Under the pieces are notes generated by a model that worked only from the letters and a program-made list of their open reading frames with translations, was not told where the DNA came from and did no database searches. 64,000 bases of DNA, taken from NCBI RefSeq assembly GCF_021764745.1, contig NZ_JAETXX010000002.1, positions 248,001 to 312,000 on the forward strand, given 5' to 3'. A program made the translations under genes and the position numbers. Positions 59,929 to 64,000 of the stretch are shown in pieces. The number at the start of each line of letters is the position of its first letter. The stretch's first letter is position 1. This stretch comes from Joostella atrarenae. GTDB lineage: Bacteria; Bacteroidota; Bacteroidia; Flavobacteriales; Flavobacteriaceae.

Positions 59929-62022
59929 ATGAATAAAGGTATTTATATTGCAACCTTAGAGTCGGATAGTGGAAAGTCTTTAATAACGCTAGGCCTTATG
60001 CGTACACTACTAGGGAAAACTGCTAAAGTGGGTTACTTCAGACCTATAATCAACGAGGATAAGAAGAATAATAAAGACAATCACATTTCAACGGTATTAT
60101 CTCATTTTGATGTGGATCTTTCATATGAAGATGCATTCGCTTTTACACGTAATGAGATAATTCAGAAGAGAAATACAGGTAAATCCGGTGAGATTATTGA
60201 TACGATCATTCAGAAGTATAAACGTTTAGAAGAGCGCTTTGACTTTATTTTAGTTGAAGGTTCTGATTTTTCTGGAGAGGGAAGTGTTTTTGAATTCGAT
60301 GTGAATGTTTTAATTGCAAAAAACCTTGGAATCCCTGCCATATTGGTAGCTAGTGGTGTTAATAAAACAAAAGAAGAATTAGCAGGAAGCTTACAATTGG
60401 CATACAATACATTTATAAATAAAGATGTAAATGTAATGGCAATGATTGCCAATAAAATAAATCCAGAAAATCTGGAACTTATAAAAGAGGAGTTACGTAA
60501 TTTCTTACCAGATGAGATAGATGTTTTTGCGATTCCGAGTATTGAGACTCTAGCGAATCCAACTATAAAAGAAATTGTTGAAGCATTGGATGGAGATGTT
60601 TTATTTGGAAACGATTTTTTAGATAATCAAACAGGAAGTTTTGGAGTAGGAGCGATGCAGCTTAGAAATTACATCACCAAATTAAGACATAATAGCTTGG
60701 TTATAACTCCTGGAGATCGTGCAGATATTATTCTTGGAGCCTTACAAGCTAACATATCTAGTAATTATCCACGTATTTCAGGTATTATATTAACGGGAGG
60801 TCTTATTCCTGAAGAACCCATTTTAAAACTGATAGAAGGACTTTCTCAGGTAGTTCCTATAGTTTCTGTGGCTGGTGGAACATTTAATGTTACCAATCAA
60901 GTAGGAAGTATAAAGTCTAATATTTATGCTGATAGTACACAAAAAATAGAAACTTCTATAAGTACTTTCGAAAAATATGTATCTATAGAAACGCTTGCAG
61001 AACGTTTAATAAATTTCAAGCCTAAAGGAATTACTCCTAGAATGTTTCAATATGGTCTAGTTACTAAAGCCCGTCAACAGAAAAAGCGTATCGTTTTGCC
61101 TGAAGGTACAGACGAACGTATTTTACATGCTGTAGCGCGTTTGGTAGCAATAGATATTGTTGATATTACATTATTGGGAGACAAAAATAAAATACTAGAA
61201 AAGATTACCAATCTTGGAATTCTATTAGAGCTTGATAAGATTGAAATTATCAATCCAACAGAATCGGAGTATTATGATGATTATTCAGAAACCTTTTATG
61301 AGCTTAGAAAGCATAAAAATGTAAATATGGATATGGCTCGCGATTCTATGAGCGATGTTTCATATTATGGAACCATGATGATTTATAAAGGCCATGCTGA
61401 TGGAATGGTTTCTGGAGCAGTTCATACCACACAACACACTATTAGACCAGCATTGCAGTTTATAAAAACCAAACCAGGAGTTTCTGTGGTATCTTCTATA
61501 TTTTTTATGTGCTTAGAAGACCGTGTTTCTATTTTTGGTGATTGTGCAATTAATCCTAATCCTACTGCAGAGGCACTTGCTGAAATTGCAATTTCTTCAG
61601 CAGATAGTAGTCAAGCATTTGGAATAGAACCTAAAATAGCAATGTTATCTTATTCTTCAGGAAGTTCTGGAAAAGGGGAAGATGTTGATCGTGTACGTCG
61701 TGCTACCGAAATTATTAAGGATTTACGTCCCGATTTAAAAGTAGCTGGACCTATACAATATGATGCAGCTGTAGATATGACGATAGGAAAAAGTAAAATG
61801 CCAGATTCTGATGTTGCAGGACAGGCAAGTGTGCTTATTTTCCCTGATTTAAATACTGGTAATAATACATACAAGGCTGTGCAAAGAGAAACGGGAGCTT
61901 TGGCTATCGGGCCGATGTTACAAGGATTAAATAAACCTGTAAATGATTTAAGTCGCGGTTGTACCGTTGATGATATCTTTAATACGGTGATTATTACTGC
62001 TATCCAAGCACAAGGAATATAA
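59929..62022 (+). CDS. pta: Phosphate acetyltransferase, long form
   Basis: A 697-residue three-domain enzyme converting acetyl-CoA to acetyl phosphate. N-terminal dethiobiotin-synthetase-like P-loop domain (about 1-210, with LESDSGKSLITLGL), DRTGG-type middle domain (about 220-335, ITPGDRADIILGALQAN), and the C-terminal catalytic PTA domain (about 370-695, RIVLPEGTDERILHAVARL, SMSDVSYYGTMMIYKG, SSGKGEDVDRVRRATEI). Long Pta forms are allosterically controlled in other bacteria through the N-terminal domains. It is 66 bases upstream of ackA. Confidence 0.95.
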   Translation: MNKGIYIATLESDSGKSLITLGLMRTLLGKTAKVGYFRPIINEDKKNNKDNHISTVLSHFDVDLSYEDAFAFTRNEIIQKRNTGKSGEIIDTIIQKYKRLEERFDFILVEGSDFSGEGSVFEFDVNVLIAKNLGIPAILVASGVNKTKEELAGSLQLAYNTFINKDVNVMAMIANKINPENLELIKEELRNFLPDEIDVFAIPSIETLANPTIKEIVEALDGDVLFGNDFLDNQTGSFGVGAMQLRNYITKLRHNSLVITPGDRADIILGALQANISSNYPRISGIILTGGLIPEEPILKLIEGLSQVVPIVSVAGGTFNVTNQVGSIKSNIYADSTQKIETSISTFEKYVSIETLAERLINFKPKGITPRMFQYGLVTKARQQKKRIVLPEGTDERILHAVARLVAIDIVDITLLGDKNKILEKITNLGILLELDKIEIINPTESEYYDDYSETFYELRKHKNVNMDMARDSMSDVSYYGTMMIYKGHADGMVSGAVHTTQHTIRPALQFIKTKPGVSVVSSIFFMCLEDRVSIFGDCAINPNPTAEALAEIAISSADSSQAFGIEPKIAMLSYSSGSSGKGEDVDRVRRATEIIKDLRPDLKVAGPIQYDAAVDMTIGKSKMPDSDVAGQASVLIFPDLNTGNNTYKAVQRETGALAIGPMLQGLNKPVNDLSRGCTVDDIFNTVIITAIQAQGI

Positions 62023-62088
62023 AATATAAAAAAGATAAGTTAAGATCTAAGAAGAGTAATTTCTTCTTTACAATAATCAATAATAGAA

Positions 62089-63276
62089 ATGAAAAAAATA
62101 TTAGTCATAAATTCTGGGAGTTCTTCAATAAAATTTCAACTCATAAAGATGCCAGGAGAGATTGTAGTTGCTTCTGGGTTAGTGGAAGCAATAGGATTAG
62201 ATAATGCAGCTCTTCATTATAAATCTAAGAAAATGAATTTTTCTGAAGTGATGCCAATTGAAAATCATGAAATCGGTTTAAAAAAGGTAGCTGCTTTATT
62301 GATGGACAAAGAAAAGGGGGCTATTGATAAAATTGAAGATATAGATGCTATAGGACATAGAGTTGTACATGGAGGAAAAGATTTTTCTGATACTATTGTT
62401 ATTGATGATGCTGTAAAGAATACTATTAAAAGGTTATTTTCATTAGCACCGCTTCATAATCCTCATAATTACACTGGGATTGAAGTTGCAGAAGAAGTAT
62501 TTCCAGGTATCCCGCAGATTGCTGCTTTTGATACTGCTTTTCATCAAACATTACCTGAAAAGGCATATAGATATGCTATTCCAAATAAATTATTAGATGA
62601 GAATTATGTTCGCGTTTATGGTTTCCACGGAACAAGTCATAAATATGTTGCAGAAAGAGCTAAAGATTTTATCAGTAAAAAGAAATCTAAACTGATTACG
62701 ATTCATTTAGGGAATGGATGTAGTATTACCGCTGTGAAAAATGGTAAAAGTATAGACCATTCCATGGGATTTGCTCCAGTAAACGGACTTATAATGGGGA
62801 CGAGAAGTGGAGATATTGATCAGTCTGTGATTTTCTATATGGTTAATACATTAGGATATTCATTAGAGGAAGTGAACACTATTTTACATAAGAAGAGTGG
62901 GATGTTAGGATTAACTGGACATAGTGATCTTAGAATTATCGAAGAAAAAGCTAACGAAGGTAATAGAGAATGTCAGCTTGCTCTTGAGATGAATGCATAT
63001 CGTATCAAAAAATATATTGGAGCATATGCCGCTGCACTTAATGGGGTCGATGCAATTGTATTTACTGCTGGTGTTGGAGAAAATTGTAGCGTTTTAAGGC
63101 GTTTAATTTGCGAAGATATGGGCTATCTAGGAATTGAGCTAGAAGACTATAAAAATAATGTACGCTCTTCTGAAAATAGAATTATTAGTAAAGAAACTTC
63201 TAAGGTTATGGTTCTTGTAATTCCTACTAAAGAAGAATTAGAAATAGCTAAAGATAGTTATAGATTGATTAGTTAG
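62089..63276 (+). CDS. ackA: Acetate kinase
   Basis: A 395-residue ASKHA-fold kinase that makes ATP and acetate from acetyl phosphate. VINSGSSSIKFQL (about residues 5-17), IGHRVVHGGKDF, PLHNPHNYTGI, AFDTAFHQTLP, GFHGTSHKYVA, TIHLGNGCSITAV and FTAGVGENC are all present. It follows pta after 66 bases, giving the standard Pta-AckA acetate pathway. Confidence 0.96.
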   Translation: MKKILVINSGSSSIKFQLIKMPGEIVVASGLVEAIGLDNAALHYKSKKMNFSEVMPIENHEIGLKKVAALLMDKEKGAIDKIEDIDAIGHRVVHGGKDFSDTIVIDDAVKNTIKRLFSLAPLHNPHNYTGIEVAEEVFPGIPQIAAFDTAFHQTLPEKAYRYAIPNKLLDENYVRVYGFHGTSHKYVAERAKDFISKKKSKLITIHLGNGCSITAVKNGKSIDHSMGFAPVNGLIMGTRSGDIDQSVIFYMVNTLGYSLEEVNTILHKKSGMLGLTGHSDLRIIEEKANEGNRECQLALEMNAYRIKKYIGAYAAALNGVDAIVFTAGVGENCSVLRRLICEDMGYLGIELEDYKNNVRSSENRIISKETSKVMVLVIPTKEELEIAKDSYRLIS

Positions 63277-63292
63277 ATAGCATAATTATATT

Positions 63293-63718
63293 TTAATAAG
63301 CATCTATAAATTTTGCCTTTTCCTCAGCTGTGGGGAGAGGGCAATTTTCTTTTTTACCAAACCATTTATAGCGATTTTTAGCTATAAAATTGTAGATGCT
63401 ATCTCGAATACTTTCTGGTAGAATATAATTAAACACACTTAATAAACTCCACAAACCTCCAATTTCCTTAGCTATTTCTATGGCTGCTGAAGATCTTGTA
63501 TAATAAGCAACATTGGGCTCAATAAGGACAATAGAATCAGTTTGCGACGAATCAATACTTCTCTCTTTAAGCATTCTTTGTCCAACTTCACTTTGTAAAG
63601 AAGCAAATCTAAAAACATCTTTTTTATCTCTTTTGATTACAAATTGTACACTGCTATTGCATAAGTTACAAACGCCATCAAAGAGAATTATTTTTTTTCC
63701 AGCTTCCAATGTTTCCAT
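63293..63718 (-). CDS. DCC-family thiol-disulfide oxidoreductase (DUF393)
   Basis: A 141-residue protein with the DCC motif FDGVCNLCNSSVQFVIKRD near the N-terminus (about residues 14-32), followed by FRFASLQSEVGQRML and YYTRSSAAIEIAKEIGG. The Asp-Cys...Cys motif gives the family its name; a thioredoxin-like redox function is predicted. It converges on ackA, with 16 bases between stop codons, and no hairpin is clear there. Confidence 0.9.
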   Translation of the reverse strand: METLEAGKKIILFDGVCNLCNSSVQFVIKRDKKDVFRFASLQSEVGQRMLKERSIDSSQTDSIVLIEPNVAYYTRSSAAIEIAKEIGGLWSLLSVFNYILPESIRDSIYNFIAKNRYKWFGKKENCPLPTAEEKAKFIDAY

Positions 63719-63869
63719 TTTTAAATTTAAAAAAATATAATTTAAATATAGTTTAGTTCTTGTTAAGATCTTATTATAAATGACATTTATAAAGTGTAAG
63801 AACTATAATATTAACTTCTATAAAAAATCCGTAAATTACTGCAGATTTAATTCAGTAAATACTAAGTGA

Positions 63870-64000
63870 ATGATTCCAAACTCTAAAATGATAGAAAGTA
63901 AATTTAATATAGCCGTTTTAATAGATGGTGATAATGCTCAACCTAAATTGATAAAAGAAATTTTAGAAGAGGTTTCTAAATATGGAAAGGCTACTATAAG
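63870..64000 (+). CDS. NYN-domain protein, start of gene only
   Basis: ATG 63870 opens a frame that runs off the window. After about 12 residues comes KFNIAVLIDGDNAQPKLIKEIL, the hallmark of the NYN/limkain-b1 PIN-like nuclease domain (metal-binding Asp in LIDGDN). Full-length members often carry an OST-HTH RNA-binding part downstream. ATG 63888 (MIESK) is an equally good start. Confidence 0.75.
   Translation, partial: MIPNSKMIESKFNIAVLIDGDNAQPKLIKEILEEVSKYGKATI

Noticed and set aside
1-64000. tRNA, rRNA, CRISPR, IS or prophage elements
   Set aside because: No T-loop-like GGTTCRANNCC pattern with matching acceptor ends, no regularly spaced repeats, no transposase or integrase reading frame was seen.

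Overview
The window looks like chromosomal DNA from a member of the Flavobacteriaceae (Bacteroidota). The signs are an AT-rich sequence, few Shine-Dalgarno sites, frequent TTG/GTG starts, and many copies of the Bacteroidota -7 promoter element TAnnTTTG just upstream of genes. Lineage-typical families are also present: a gliding/type IX secretion C-terminal sorting domain beside a PorP/SprF protein, a CAL67264-type small membrane protein, short MenE, an SSDDD lipoprotein and HisKA_2/LytTR signalling. The species cannot be named from this. I see no tRNA, rRNA, CRISPR array, transposase or prophage; this is core-like chromosome with compact operons.

Layout. 1-15.1 kb: a menaquinone-biosynthesis region. 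It holds a hotdog thioesterase (MenI candidate), menF, menD, menB, menA, menC and menE in pathway-rich order, interrupted by a DUF2853 protein, a CvfB-like S1 protein, a SPOR-like membrane protein, a LytTR response regulator, a TPR-HisKA_2 sensor kinase, a UPF0173 hydrolase and a CPBP protease. MenH and MenG are not here. 15.1-17.8 kb (minus): D-lactate dehydrogenase and an acyl-CoA carboxylase beta subunit. 18-25.5 kb: EttA, three consecutive DEAD-box RNA helicases and an EamA transporter. 25.5-32.1 kb: EF-hand protein, LysR-YeiH pair, peroxiredoxin-like protein, lipoprotein and UvrA. 32.4-38.3 kb: ECF-like sigma factor followed by an unlisted 47-residue ORF, a cysteine-free endonuclease III, Bcp peroxiredoxin, a conserved protein of unknown function, an MBL hydrolase and TerC. 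38.3-41.8 kb (minus): SdpI/SdpR pair with a palindromic operator candidate, an MBL hydrolase, and a YitT-Crp operon. 42-50.8 kb: YchF, then a long minus-strand run (oxidoreductase, unknown, 3-hydroxyacyl-CoA dehydrogenase, DUF1015, YggS, DnaQ/UvrC-N fusion, ion channel, MiaA). 51.1-53.9 kb: Pcm, SmpB, lipoproteins. 54.2-58.4 kb: a surface protein with a type IX sorting domain and a PorP/SprF-SPOR partner. 58.5-64 kb: HutI, Pta-AckA, a DCC protein and the start of an NYN-domain gene.

How the genes work together. The men genes make menaquinone for respiration; LdhA-like and Pta-AckA handle overflow carbon. UvrA, Nth, the DnaQ/UvrC fusion, SmpB, EttA, MiaA and the helicases cover DNA repair, RNA and ribosome maintenance. 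The most interesting unexplained items are the noncoding stretch between the LytTR regulator and the sensor kinase (three hairpin terminators and a candidate small RNA), the small ORF behind the sigma factor, the direct repeats before the surface-protein operon, the SdpRI operator, and several promoters placed so close to start codons that the mRNAs may be nearly leaderless. All calls are from reading the sequence; no database search was run.
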